Below are positions 31,644 to 40,678 of a DNA stretch of 64,000 nucleotides, piece by piece. Positions within the stretch are counted from its first letter, which is position 1. Each line of letters starts with the position of its first letter. This DNA comes from Candidatus Venteria ishoeyi (GTDB taxonomy: Bacteria > Pseudomonadota > Gammaproteobacteria > Beggiatoales > Beggiatoaceae): contig NZ_JAUCGJ010000002.1 in NCBI RefSeq assembly GCF_030378065.1, positions 62,001 through 126,000 of the forward strand, given 5' to 3'. A program made the translations under genes and the position numbers. The notes under the pieces are model-generated. The model was not told where the DNA came from. It did no database searches and worked only from the letters and a program-made list of their open reading frames with translations.

Positions 31644-33535
31644 GATGCTGCGTCCTCATTTTGAAAATCTTCTACGTGATGCCCCTGCATGGCTTTACGG
31701 ATACTGCTATCCATTCTGCGTGCGGCAAACTCCTGGGTTACCTGATCAAGCTTATCAATGGCTTGTTTAATTACTTGCGGATCATCGCCGCGGGTTACGT
31801 GTAATAAGCTATCAAGATGCTGCTGGATGTTCTCAAATTCACTGCGTTTGAGTAGATGATGACCATCGGCCTTTAATGCTGCGCGCAAGGCGTTGATGAC
31901 CCGGTCGGCCTCAACTTGTTGCTCGCGTAAGGTACGCGCCTGCGCATCTTGTTGCGCAGAAGTCATGGCATCGCGTAACATGCCTTCGATATCATTATCA
32001 GATAAACCATAAGAGGGTTTAACGCTGATTTCACTATGTGCACCTGTGGTTTGTTCCTGCGCGGAAACGCTGAGCAAACCATCGGCATCAACCTGATACG
32101 TCACACGAATTCTGGCCGCACCTGCGACCATAGGCGGAATATCACGTAGTTCAAAACGCGCCAGAGAACGACAATCGGTGATTAATTCACGTTCGCCTTG
32201 CAGTACATGTACTGCCATTGCGCTTTGACCATCTTTAAATGTGGTGAAATCCTGAGCCTTGGCAACGGGAATCGTGGTATTACGTGGGATGATTTTCTCC
32301 ACTAATCCGCCCATGGTCTCAATGCCCAGCGAAAGTGGCACCACATCCAGTAACAGCATATCATTGTCAGGTTTATTGCCAGCCAGAATATCCGCTTGTA
32401 TCGCTGCGCCAATGGCCACCACTTTATCAGGATCGATATCAACATGCGGTTCGTGTTGAAAAAATTCACCGACTCGCTCCCGCACCCGTGGCACGCGCGT
32501 TGATCCTCCCACCATTACCACTTCCTGAATATCTTCAGGGTTTAAACCCGCATCACGCAAAGCACGGCGGCAGGGTAACAGGGTTTTGGAAATCAGTGGA
32601 TCGACCAGGGCATCAAATTTTTCACGGCTGAGCTGAATTTGCCAGGGTGTTTTTTGTTCATCTTCCAGTATGAGTTGGATGTCTGCCTGTTCGTGGTGAC
32701 TGAGTTGTTCTTTAGCCAAACGCGCAGCACCTAAAATCTGGCGCAATAAATGTGGGCTGGCATTTTCACCAATTTCTGCCTGTTGCAGTAACCATTCAGC
32801 AATCATGCGGTCAATATCATCACCGCCCAGCGCGGAATCTCCACCGGTAGACATCACCTCAAACACGCCCTGATGCAGACGCAGAATGGAAATATCAAAA
32901 GTGCCACCGCCTAAATCATAAATGGCAAAAATACCTTCTGCCTGTTGATCCAGTCCATAAGCAACAGCGGCGGCAGTGGGTTCATTAAGCAGGCGCAGAA
33001 TATTAAGTCCCGCCAGTTGCGCAGCATCTTTGGTTGCCTGCCGCTGGGCATCATCAAAATAAGCCGGTACGGTAATCACCACGCCGGTTAAATCACCCGC
33101 CAAGGAGCTTTCTGCGCGTTGCTTCAAGCTGCGTAAAATATCAGCAGAAATCTGTACCGGGCTGAGTTCGCCAGCAACCGTGCGGATACGAGGCATACCG
33201 GATTCTTCAATAAAATCGTAAGGCAACTGGCTGCCCAGTGTTTTTACATCGTCCAGGCCACGTCCCAATAAGCGTTTGGCGGAGGCAATGGTATTATGTG
33301 GATCATGATTAGCCCGATCTTGTGCCTCATGACCCACCAGCGGCATTTCATCACAAAGATAAGCCACCACGGAAGGTAGCAAATGCAGGCCATTTTCATC
33401 GGCTAAGGTCTCTGCAATACCGCTACGCACAGTGGCAACCAGGGAATTAGTGGTTCCCAGATCAATGCCTGCGGCTAAACGATGTTCATGGGGCGCGGTA
33501 CTCTGTCCGGGTTCGCTAATTTGTAATAATGCCAT
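31640..33535 (-). CDS. hscA: Fe-S assembly chaperone HscA (Hsp70 family)
   Basis: Specialised Hsp70 that binds the LPPVK motif of IscU and drives cluster transfer with HscB. 631 residues: ATPase domain with [28 protein letters not shown] and [13 protein letters not shown]; substrate domain starting at [14 protein letters not shown]; helical lid at the end. Length is standard (E. coli 616). It starts after an unusual 183-base gap behind hscB that contains direct and inverted repeats, and has no clear Shine-Dalgarno sequence. Confidence 0.96.
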   Translation of the reverse strand: MALLQISEPGQSTAPHEHRLAAGIDLGTTNSLVATVRSGIAETLADENGLHLLPSVVAYLCDEMPLVGHEAQDRANHDPHNTIASAKRLLGRGLDDVKTLGSQLPYDFIEESGMPRIRTVAGELSPVQISADILRSLKQRAESSLAGDLTGVVITVPAYFDDAQRQATKDAAQLAGLNILRLLNEPTAAAVAYGLDQQAEGIFAIYDLGGGTFDISILRLHQGVFEVMSTGGDSALGGDDIDRMIAEWLLQQAEIGENASPHLLRQILGAARLAKEQLSHHEQADIQLILEDEQKTPWQIQLSREKFDALVDPLISKTLLPCRRALRDAGLNPEDIQEVVMVGGSTRVPRVRERVGEFFQHEPHVDIDPDKVVAIGAAIQADILAGNKPDNDMLLLDVVPLSLGIETMGGLVEKIIPRNTTIPVAKAQDFTTFKDGQSAMAVHVLQGERELITDCRSLARFELRDIPPMVAGAARIRVTYQVDADGLLSVSAQEQTTGAHSEISVKPSYGLSDNDIEGMLRDAMTSAQQDAQARTLREQQVEADRVINALRAALKADGHHLLKRSEFENIQQHLDSLLHVTRGDDPQVIKQAIDKLDQVTQEFAARRMDSSIRKAMQGHHVEDFQNEDAAS

Positions 33536-33581
33536 AGTTTTTTTAACCGGAGTTCAGTGTAAGCTTCTTTCCGTGCTTAAG

Positions 33582-33720
33582 GCACTGAAAACCGCTTTCA
33601 CTTCATACTAAGTTATTGATAATAGGTGCTAGATTTTGCTGTTTTGCACTGAAAACCGCTAAAACCTCACGTATTGAATTGAAATTAATATTTTTTAGCA
33701 CCTAAGCGCCAAAAAATATT
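33582..33720. repeat. Repeats in the hscB-hscA gap
   Basis: GCACTGAAAACCGCT is directly repeated at 33582-33596 and 33646-33660. TAGGTGCTA (33623-33631) is mirrored by TAGCACCTA (33696-33704). AATATTTTTT (33687-33696) and AAAAAATATT (33711-33720) form a 10-bp stem that runs into the hscB stop codon. No gene is seen in the gap. Confidence 0.7.
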
Positions 33721-34255
33721 AAAGGAGCGTTTCCTCTAATTTCTCGGCTTCTTCCTGCAATTTGTAAAAAAAATGCAGTTGGTTAACACAGGTTTGTGCT
33801 TGTGCCAATTTTTCTTGTTGAAATAAAGTCGAAAACTGTTGTAAAAACTGCTGAATATGCTGGCTAACCGTATCGTTGAATCCCATTAAAACCATGCTTG
33901 GATCGGCTTGTTGGGAAATACCCTCTAGTGCTTCACGTAGTTCCATTTGAGTCATTAAAAATTCTGGTTCTAACGGTGGCGTAACTTGAGGATCGGGCTG
34001 CATACCTTTTAAATTCAGCATATATTGCGCACGTTTTAAGGGCTGCTTGAGTGTTTGAAAGGCTTCATTGATTTGCGTTGTTTTCTGCATTGCAATGCGG
34101 CGTTCCTGATCACTGGCATGAGCAAAACGATCCGGGTGAAACTGGCGTTGCAGTTCACGATAGGCTGTTCTTAATTTTGTGATATCCAGTTCAAATTGCA
34201 TAGGCAATTTGAAAAGCTGAAAATAGTTTTCAGTAAGCAATGTATTATCAGACAT
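33719..34255 (-). CDS. hscB: Fe-S assembly co-chaperone HscB (J protein)
   Basis: Delivers IscU to HscA and stimulates its ATPase. 178 residues, standard for the family. The J domain carries HPD at residues 39-41 (RQFHPDRFAHAS), followed by INEAFQTLKQPLKRAQYML; the C-terminal three-helix IscU-binding domain includes LEPEFLMTQMELREALE. It lies 85 bases after the hemerythrin-like gene. Confidence 0.95.
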   Translation of the reverse strand: MSDNTLLTENYFQLFKLPMQFELDITKLRTAYRELQRQFHPDRFAHASDQERRIAMQKTTQINEAFQTLKQPLKRAQYMLNLKGMQPDPQVTPPLEPEFLMTQMELREALEGISQQADPSMVLMGFNDTVSQHIQQFLQQFSTLFQQEKLAQAQTCVNQLHFFYKLQEEAEKLEETLL

Positions 34256-34340
34256 AATCCATCAATTTTATGGGTTGCTTGGGTGTGATTGTTAGCGGAT
34301 GTGCTTTTACTATTTATGAAAATTAACTGATAATTTAAAA

Positions 34341-34859
34341 TTATGCCATCTTATAGAGTGGATACAAGCTGCTTTCTTCCCGTTTAATGCGAGAAACCAA
34401 CACCTCACCAATTTCAGATAAACTCTTTTTAAAGGCTTCAGCATTTTTAGCTGAAACGGGATCGCGTTGGTAAGTATGTAAAAAGCCCATGACTGTACTG
34501 GAAATATGATCCATTTCGGTACGAATTTCATGCATATGTTGAAAAGTTTGTTCATCATTTTGCAAACTGTATTCAAGATAGACATAAAGTTCCACATGCT
34601 CTTTTAGCAAATGTGCATGTAACAGTGTTGAAAAATCACTGAGATTCTGAGCAACGCTGCCATATGCTTTAGTATCCAAACCCTCAAGCATTGCGGTATA
34701 GATATTTAATAATTCTTTGTGTTCAACAATGAGATCATCAATCAGATTTTCATGAAATTTCACCAGACCACGGGAAGATTGGCTGGATGTATTTTTTGCT
34801 TCAGTGGAAACTTCTTCTGGTTTTGACACCGTTGGTTTTTTCTTGAGCCAGTTGAACAT
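34341..34859 (-). CDS. Hemerythrin-like (HHE) protein inside the isc operon
   Basis: 172 residues. After a ~35-residue polar N-terminus come four helices with candidate di-iron ligands: His47 (IVEHKELL), His81/His83/His88/Glu90 (LLHAHLLKEHVELY), His110/His118 (MHEIRTEMDHI) and Glu161/Glu162 (IKREESSLYPLY). This fits hemerythrin/HHE proteins, which bind O2, NO or iron; RIC/YtfE relatives release iron for Fe-S repair. It sits between iscA and hscB in the same direction with a strong AAAGGAGG ribosome-binding site. It is not a standard isc gene. A role in iron supply or oxygen/NO protection of assembly is inference. Confidence 0.78.
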   Translation of the reverse strand: MFNWLKKKPTVSKPEEVSTEAKNTSSQSSRGLVKFHENLIDDLIVEHKELLNIYTAMLEGLDTKAYGSVAQNLSDFSTLLHAHLLKEHVELYVYLEYSLQNDEQTFQHMHEIRTEMDHISSTVMGFLHTYQRDPVSAKNAEAFKKSLSEIGEVLVSRIKREESSLYPLYKMA

Positions 34860-34953
34860 TATGTCCTCCTTTAATAAGCCCCGTTTTTAAACAACTATAA
34901 TTAAGAAAGGCAGCGGTGATCATATCTCAAGCCAATCAGTGTCTACCCATTAC

Positions 34954-35277
34954 CTATACTGTGAAGCTTTCACCGCAACCGCATTCATCCTCTATATTCG
35001 GATTATTAAAACGAAAACCTTCATTTAAGCCTTCGCGGGTAAAATCCAGTTCCGTGCCATCAATATACAACATGCTTTTGGGGTCAACTAAAACCTGTAC
35101 GCCATGAGATTCAAAAACCTGGTCTTCTTTTTCAACCACATCGGCAAATTCCAATACATAAGCCATGCCGGAACAGCCACTGGTTTTAACACCAAGACGC
35201 AGCCCAACACCCTTGCCTCGCCCTGCCAGGGATTTTTTAATATGTTTAGCGGCTGCTTCGGTTAAGGTAATCGCCAT
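34954..35277 (-). CDS. iscA: A-type Fe-S carrier IscA
   Basis: Carries iron or Fe-S clusters from IscU to apo-proteins. 107 residues with the three conserved cysteines Cys35 ([10 protein letters not shown]), Cys99 and Cys101 (DECGCGESF). Starts 15 bases after iscU. Confidence 0.96.
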   Translation of the reverse strand: MAITLTEAAAKHIKKSLAGRGKGVGLRLGVKTSGCSGMAYVLEFADVVEKEDQVFESHGVQVLVDPKSMLYIDGTELDFTREGLNEGFRFNNPNIEDECGCGESFTV

Positions 35278-35292
35278 TGATAGACTCCTGAG

Positions 35293-35673
35293 CTAGTCTT
35301 GTTTATCTTGATAATCTTTAATCGCGGCTTTAATCGCACTTTCTGCCAGAACGCTGCAATGAATTTTAACAGGTGGCAAGGCCAGTTCTTCCGCTAAATC
35401 CGTATTTTTAATTTCTGCGGCTTCATCTAGCGTTTTACCCTGTACCCATTCGGTTAATAAAGAGCTAGAAGCAATGGCAGAGCCGCAGCCATAGGTTTTA
35501 AACTTGGCGTCTTCAATAACACCTTCGTTATTCACCTTAATTTGCAGGCGCATGACATCACCGCAGGCGGGTGCGCCAACCATACCGGTGCCGACATCAC
35601 TGTTATCTTTATCCATGACACCAACATTACGAGGGTTTTCGTAATGATCCATGACTTTTTCACTGTAGGCCAT
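35293..35673 (-). CDS. iscU: Fe-S scaffold protein IscU
   Basis: Scaffold on which IscS, ferredoxin and an iron donor build [2Fe-2S] clusters. 126 residues; cluster ligands Cys37 (GAPACGD, with Asp39), Cys63 (YGCGSAIASSS) and Cys106, and the HscA-binding LPPVK at 99-103. Separated from iscS by 112 bases that hold a family T repeat. Confidence 0.97.
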   Translation of the reverse strand: MAYSEKVMDHYENPRNVGVMDKDNSDVGTGMVGAPACGDVMRLQIKVNNEGVIEDAKFKTYGCGSAIASSSLLTEWVQGKTLDEAAEIKNTDLAEELALPPVKIHCSVLAESAIKAAIKDYQDKQD

Positions 35674-35742
35674 GATATTTTCTCCTGCTTAATGATTTAG
35701 TAAATCAGTAGATTATTATATAGAATTAAACGCCAGCTTCCA

Positions 35743-35784
35743 ACCTTCAAAACCTGCGAAAAAGAAGCTTTTGCGTAACATCAG
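35743..35784 (-). repeat. Family T fragment between iscS and iscU
   Basis: Read on the minus strand it begins CTGATGTTACGCAAAAGCTT one base after the iscS stop and continues CTTTTTCGCAGGTTTTGAA, matching the left third of the 54352 element. It makes the iscS-iscU gap longer than usual. Confidence 0.65.
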
Positions 35785-35785
35785 C

Positions 35786-37000
35786 TCAATGTGCATCCCA
35801 TTGTATCGTACTGATATCAATACCTTCTTTATACATATCCCACAATGGTGAGAGTTCACGCAATTTTTCAATTTTTTCCCGAATCAATGGAATCGCGTAA
35901 TCAATTTCTTCTTTTGTGGTAAAACGCCCCAGCGTGAAACGAATAGAGCTATGTGCCAGCTCATCATTACGGCCTAATGCGCGTAATACATAAGAAGGTT
36001 CAAGACTGGCTGAGGTACAGGCTGATCCAGAAGAAACCGCTAACTCGCTCAGCGCCATAATCAAAGATTCACCTTCAACAAAGTTGAAGCTGATATTAAG
36101 ATTGCCAGCAATGCGCTGTTCAACGGAGCCGTTAATATAAACTTCTTCCATATCCTGGAGGCCATTGAGCAATTGATCGCGTAACATGCGAATGCGTTCG
36201 TTATCACTGGCCATTTCTACTTTTGCCAGTCGGAAAGCCTCACCCATACCCACAATCTGATGTGTGGCCAAGGTGCCAGAGCGCATACCACGCTCATGTC
36301 CACCACCATGCATCTGTGCTTCCAGGCGCACCCGTGGTTTACGCCGCACATATAATGCACCGATACCTTTGGGGCCGTATACCTTGTGCGCGGAAAAGGA
36401 CATTAAATCCACTTTCATGGTTTGCATGTCTATTGGCACTTTACCGGCACTTTGTGCAGCATCAACATGGAACAATACTTTGCGCGCACGGGTAATTTCA
36501 CCTAATGCCGCGATATCCATAATCACGCCAATTTCATTATTGACATGCATCAGGCTGACTAAGATGGTGTCATCACGCAACGCAGATTCTAGCTGTTGCG
36601 GACTGATTAAACCATCACTGTCAGGATCCAGCCAGGTAATTTCAAAACCTTCGCGTTCTAACTGACGACAGGTATCCAGCACCGCTTTATGTTCGGTTTT
36701 GCTGGTGATGATATGCTTGCCTTTTTTCTGATAAAAGTGCGCAACACCCTTAATCGCCAGATTATCAGATTCTGTTGCACCGGAAGTCCAGACGATTTCC
36801 TTGGGATCTGCATTAATCAAATCCGCCACTTGCTGACGCGCTGTTTCGATACCTTTTTCAGCATCCCAGCCAAATTGATGAGAGCGTGAGGCGGGATTAC
36901 CAAACATCCCATCAGGCGTCAAGTATTGCATCATTTTTTCTGCAACCCGGGGGTCAACCGGGGTGGTTGCGGAATAATCCAGATAAATCGGTCGCTTCAT
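35786..37000 (-). CDS. iscS: Cysteine desulfurase IscS
   Basis: PLP enzyme that takes sulfur from cysteine and passes it to IscU and tRNA-modifying enzymes. 404 residues, the same length as E. coli IscS, from the ATG at 37000 ([19 protein letters not shown]). An ATG four codons upstream overlaps the GGAG ribosome-binding site and is not chosen. PLP lysine in [12 protein letters not shown] (about 206); catalytic Cys328 in [16 protein letters not shown]. Begins 18 bases after iscR. Confidence 0.97.
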   Translation of the reverse strand: MKRPIYLDYSATTPVDPRVAEKMMQYLTPDGMFGNPASRSHQFGWDAEKGIETARQQVADLINADPKEIVWTSGATESDNLAIKGVAHFYQKKGKHIITSKTEHKAVLDTCRQLEREGFEITWLDPDSDGLISPQQLESALRDDTILVSLMHVNNEIGVIMDIAALGEITRARKVLFHVDAAQSAGKVPIDMQTMKVDLMSFSAHKVYGPKGIGALYVRRKPRVRLEAQMHGGGHERGMRSGTLATHQIVGMGEAFRLAKVEMASDNERIRMLRDQLLNGLQDMEEVYINGSVEQRIAGNLNISFNFVEGESLIMALSELAVSSGSACTSASLEPSYVLRALGRNDELAHSSIRFTLGRFTTKEEIDYAIPLIREKIEKLRELSPLWDMYKEGIDISTIQWDAH

Positions 37001-37018
37001 GCGGTACTCCATGTTTGA

Positions 37019-37528
37019 TTACACAGCTGCCTGAGATTGTGTTTTAGTTTTTTTATTGGTTTTGCGTACCCGGATATTTTTACAGGTACTTGGCGCATCC
37101 TTGTCAAAATCCAGACCCTTGCTTTGTTCATAATCTGCAACCAGTTGCCCCAGATTAATGCCACTTAAAAAATCATGAATCTGATCACTTAAATTGCTCC
37201 ACAACTCATGGGTCAGGCAAGCTTTGGAATTATGACAATTTTGTTTGCCTTTGCAGCGCGTTGCATCAACGGTTTCATCCACCGCAGTGACCACATCAGC
37301 CACAGCAATTTGAAATGCATCACGGGATAATTGATAGCCCCCGCCAGGCCCCCGCGCACTGTTCACCAAGCCCTGTTTACGCAGACGGGAAAACAATTGT
37401 TCCAGATAAGACAGCGAAATACCCTGACGCTGAGAAATATCAGACAAGGTGATCGGGCCTTCTTGATTGTGCAAAGCTAAATCCAGCATTGCAGTGACGG
37501 CATAACGCCCTTTTGTTGTAAGTCTCAT
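37019..37528 (-). CDS. iscR: Fe-S cluster regulator IscR
   Basis: Rrf2-family repressor whose [2Fe-2S] form represses the isc operon. 169 residues: winged helix ([29 protein letters not shown]) and the ligands Cys92, Cys98, Cys104 and His107 in the order known for IscR. The C-terminal tail is Lys/Thr-rich. First gene of the operon; promoter at 37593-37622. Confidence 0.96.
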   Translation of the reverse strand: MRLTTKGRYAVTAMLDLALHNQEGPITLSDISQRQGISLSYLEQLFSRLRKQGLVNSARGPGGGYQLSRDAFQIAVADVVTAVDETVDATRCKGKQNCHNSKACLTHELWSNLSDQIHDFLSGINLGQLVADYEQSKGLDFDKDAPSTCKNIRVRKTNKKTKTQSQAAV

Positions 37529-37592
37529 TCAATTGTTCCCCTGTCTTTTTATAAGATATATCTAAACGCAAGCCACTTTATAAGTGGGGTTA

Positions 37593-37622
37593 ATTATAAC
37601 AATAACCAAGAAAAACAGTCAA
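37593..37622 (-). promoter_or_regulatory. isc operon promoter
   Basis: On the minus strand TTGACT (37617-37622) and TATAAT (37593-37598) with an 18-base spacer, 65 bases before iscR. The palindrome CCACTTTATAAGTGG (37573-37587) covers the expected start of transcription and is a candidate IscR operator by position; it does not match the E. coli type 1 site closely. Confidence 0.7.
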
Positions 37623-37684
37623 GTATAATCCGACACTTATTTTCTAGTTTTGCACTGGGTATTTTGTTGTCGATGTTTTTATGC

Positions 37685-37710
37685 TTTTGCGGTTATAAAT
37701 AACCGCAAAA
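37685..37710. terminator. Palindrome between lon and iscR
   Basis: TTTTGCGGTTAT and ATAACCGCAAAA form a 12-bp perfect stem with a 2-base loop; GAAAATTC/GAATTTTC at 37740-37758 makes a second one nearer the lon stop. Both could end the lon transcript before the iscR promoter, though neither has a classical U tract. Confidence 0.5.
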
Positions 37711-37779
37711 TTTATCTTGATAAATAAAGGCCTTTCTCTGAAAATTCAAGGAATTTTCAAGATTTTATTAAAAATGAGG

Positions 37780-40254
37780 CTAAAACAATAGTTTGAACAC
37801 TTCTTTATAATTTTTTACAAAGTGTGCGTGTACGCCTTCCCGAATATGTTCCGGTAATTCTTCAAAATCACCTTTATTGGCATGAGGAACAATTAATTTA
37901 AAAATATTCACTCGCCGTGCGGCAATGACTTTTTCCTGTATGCCGCCAATAGGCAGGACTTCCCCTGTCAGGCTGAGTTCTCCTGTCATTGCAAAACCAT
38001 GTTTTATGGTTTTATTCAAACCTAATGAAATTAAGGCTGAAGTCATGGTAATACCTGCGCTGGGGCCATCTTTAGGGGTTGCGCCTGCCGGAACATGCAA
38101 ATGAATCAAAGCTTTTTCAAAATAATCTGCTGAAATGCCAAAACGTGCGCTTTCTGATAAGACAAAACTATAAGCAATTTCTGCTGACTCGCGCATAACA
38201 TCACCTAGCTGACCTGTCAGCTTAAAGCCACGGCTATATCCATGGATGCGCCGCGCCTCAATGCTCATGATAGCACCGCCCAAGGCAGTCCAGGCAAGCC
38301 CGGTGACGATGCCAATGCCATGCAAAGGCGGCTCTTTTTCAAATACCGGTCGCCCCAAATAATCTTCCAGATTTTTGGTACTGATTTTGATAGGAGGTTT
38401 TTCACCTTCCAGGATTTTAATAGCGGCTTTCCGACAGGCTGCGCCCAGACGTTTTTCCAAGGTGCGCACACCTGCCTCGCGGGCATATTGCTCAATAATC
38501 TGGCAAATTGTGGCATCGGTAAAACGCACATCCGTTTTTTTCAGGCCGGTTTTTTCCAGTTGACGGCGTAATAAGTGTTTTTTTGCAATTTTTAGCTTTT
38601 CACTGGTGAGATAACCCGACAAATGAATGGTTTCCATACGATCCAGTAACGGCGGAGGAATCGTATCCAGTTGATTGGCTGTACAGATAAATAATACCTT
38701 GGACAAGTCAAAACGCACATCCAGATAATGATCCAGAAAGTCGGTATTTTGCTCTGGATCTAAAACTTCTAATAAAGCGGATGCAGGATCGCCATGATAA
38801 GATGCACCGATTTTATCGATTTCATCCAGCATAATAACAGGGTTTGCCGTGCCCACTTCTTTCATGGCCTGAATAAATTTACCTGGCATGGCACCGATAT
38901 AGGTGCGGCGATGGCCTTTGATTTCTGCTTCATCGCGTATGCCGCCCACGGAAAAACGGAAAAACTGGCGACCAATGGCATCGGCAATTGAGCGCCCGAT
39001 TGACGTTTTACCCACCCCTGGCGGCCCGACCAATAATAAAATTGTACCGCCAATACTGCCGCGTAACTTACCCACACCGATAAATTCAATAATACGATCT
39101 TTAACATCTTTTAAGGCTTCATGATCCCGATCCAGGATTTTCCGGGCTTTTTGAATATGCAACTTATCCTTGGAATAAACGCCCCAGGGCATCAAGGTTA
39201 GCCAATCCAGGTAATTGCGGCTCACGGTATATTCCGGCGATCCGGTTTCCAGCATGGATAGTTTTCGGGTTTCCTCTTCAATCACTTTTGCCGTGGCATC
39301 TGGTAGTTTTAACTTTTTCAGGCGTTCCTGAAACTTTTCCAACTCCGAGGTACGATCATCTTTTTCCAGACCCAACTCTTTTTGAATAACCTTGAGTTGT
39401 TCGCGTAACAGAAACTCGCGCTCCTGCTTATCCATTTTGGACTCAACCTGTTGGCGAATCTGCTCCTGGGCGCGGGCAGTCTGCAATTCCTGATTAAGCA
39501 ATTGCAACACTTTTTCCAGACGTTTTAAGATCGGCAGGGTTTCCAGTATGTTTTGTAATTCCTGTTTACTGGAAGTGGTCAAGCTGGCGGCAAAATCACC
39601 CAGGTGGCTGGGGTCATCAGCGCCAAAACGGTCTAAAAAGATTTTTAACTCTTCACCATAGAGAGGATTGAGTGGCAATAATTCCTTAATGGTATTAATC
39701 ACCGCCAGAATATATGCTTTGAGTTCATCAACCTTATCGTGTTTTTCTTCAGGGTAATAATGTGGTTGAATTACCAAGGGTTGCTTTTGCGTAACCCAGG
39801 ACTCAATCCGAAAACGCTGTAAGCCTTCAACCAGAATTTGCAGCTTATCATCTTCTTTAATGACCCGGTGCAAACGACAAGCTGTGCCCATTTGATGAAA
39901 ATTTTCCTGGCGCAAATCCTTGATATCTTCATTGTGCATCAATATCAAACCGAAAACCTGATGCTCGGTTTCGACAATTGCCTTAATGGTTTTTTTCCAG
40001 CCTTCTGCTTCAATCAGCAGTGGCACGACCTGACCTGGGAAAAATGGACGATTGAGCAATGGCAGGATATGTAAATGAGAAGGCAGTACATCCTTATAAT
40101 GTATCAGGGATGCATTATCACCATCCTCCCCTGTTTCCTTAGCCTTTTCCTCAGTCTTCCCGGTATCCTCTTCACCGGTATGCTCAGTATCTTGATTTTC
40201 TGTAGTCTGTTCGTTGTTGACTGATTCAGTGTCGGTATCGGAAGCATCTGTCAT
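37780..40254 (-). CDS. lon: ATP-dependent protease Lon
   Basis: Cytoplasmic AAA+ serine protease degrading misfolded and regulatory proteins. 824 residues: a highly acidic Glu/Asp/Thr-rich N-terminal extension of about 48 residues not present in E. coli Lon, then the LON substrate domain (HILPLLNRPFFPGQVVPLL), coiled coil, Walker A GPPGVGKTSIGRS (about 408), Walker B VIMLDEIDKIG, and the protease domain with catalytic Ser in KDGPSAGITM (about 730) and Lys in GIQEKVIAA (about 776). AGGGAT precedes the ATG. Single gene, clpX not adjacent. Confidence 0.96.
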   Translation of the reverse strand: MTDASDTDTESVNNEQTTENQDTEHTGEEDTGKTEEKAKETGEDGDNASLIHYKDVLPSHLHILPLLNRPFFPGQVVPLLIEAEGWKKTIKAIVETEHQVFGLILMHNEDIKDLRQENFHQMGTACRLHRVIKEDDKLQILVEGLQRFRIESWVTQKQPLVIQPHYYPEEKHDKVDELKAYILAVINTIKELLPLNPLYGEELKIFLDRFGADDPSHLGDFAASLTTSSKQELQNILETLPILKRLEKVLQLLNQELQTARAQEQIRQQVESKMDKQEREFLLREQLKVIQKELGLEKDDRTSELEKFQERLKKLKLPDATAKVIEEETRKLSMLETGSPEYTVSRNYLDWLTLMPWGVYSKDKLHIQKARKILDRDHEALKDVKDRIIEFIGVGKLRGSIGGTILLLVGPPGVGKTSIGRSIADAIGRQFFRFSVGGIRDEAEIKGHRRTYIGAMPGKFIQAMKEVGTANPVIMLDEIDKIGASYHGDPASALLEVLDPEQNTDFLDHYLDVRFDLSKVLFICTANQLDTIPPPLLDRMETIHLSGYLTSEKLKIAKKHLLRRQLEKTGLKKTDVRFTDATICQIIEQYAREAGVRTLEKRLGAACRKAAIKILEGEKPPIKISTKNLEDYLGRPVFEKEPPLHGIGIVTGLAWTALGGAIMSIEARRIHGYSRGFKLTGQLGDVMRESAEIAYSFVLSESARFGISADYFEKALIHLHVPAGATPKDGPSAGITMTSALISLGLNKTIKHGFAMTGELSLTGEVLPIGGIQEKVIAARRVNIFKLIVPHANKGDFEELPEHIREGVHAHFVKNYKEVFKLLF

Positions 40255-40367
40255 GGGAGATCCCTGATAAAAATAAATAAGTAGTTTGCCTGTTGTGGAG
40301 GCGACCTGGCATTTTTCAATGATTTGATAAATAGCAGAATTGTCGGAAGCAGTGGTTATTTATAAAC

Positions 40368-40385
40368 TTATTTCATCCTCACTCC
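40368..40385 (-). repeat. Family M end fragment upstream of lon (copy F)
   Basis: TTATTTCATCCTCACTCCT is the complete terminal 18 or so bases of family M with nothing beyond it, 115 bases upstream of the lon start. Confidence 0.6.
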
Positions 40386-40446
40386 TTAACGTCACAGGAC
40401 ATTGTTATGGATTCTGTTTTCTATCGCAAAATTATTTTAATTTATC

Positions 40447-40570
40447 CTGTATCAAACTGCTAAGAATTAAATATGATGACGGTGCTGAAGTATGATACAG
40501 CTATCGCCAATTGTTAAAATTTAACTTGATTACTAAAAAACCTGTCCTGTTTTTTCAGGACAGGTTTTTT
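40447..40570 (+). ncRNA. Possible small structured RNA ending in a strong terminator
   Basis: In the divergent gap between lon and the PBP1A gene, CTGTATCA (40447-40454) pairs with TGATACAG (40493-40500), and 35 bases later comes a 15-bp terminator stem followed by T7 (40535-40570). A terminator between divergent genes has no obvious mRNA to end, so a short plus-strand transcript starting in 40400-40500 is suggested. No clear -35/-10 pair was found. Confidence 0.25.
40535..40570. terminator. Strong Rho-independent terminator
   Basis: AAAAAACCTGTCCTG and CAGGACAGGTTTTTT form a 15-bp stem with a T6 loop; A/T tracts on both sides make it active on either strand. Confidence 0.85.
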
Positions 40571-40678
40571 TATGGGAAAAAGACCAGATTATAGCGTGTT
40601 GAACGGTTATAATAAAAAAACAAGCCGTTGTGTCACATCAGTTACTTTAAAAACCACAAGGTTCCAAATTTTTTTGTT

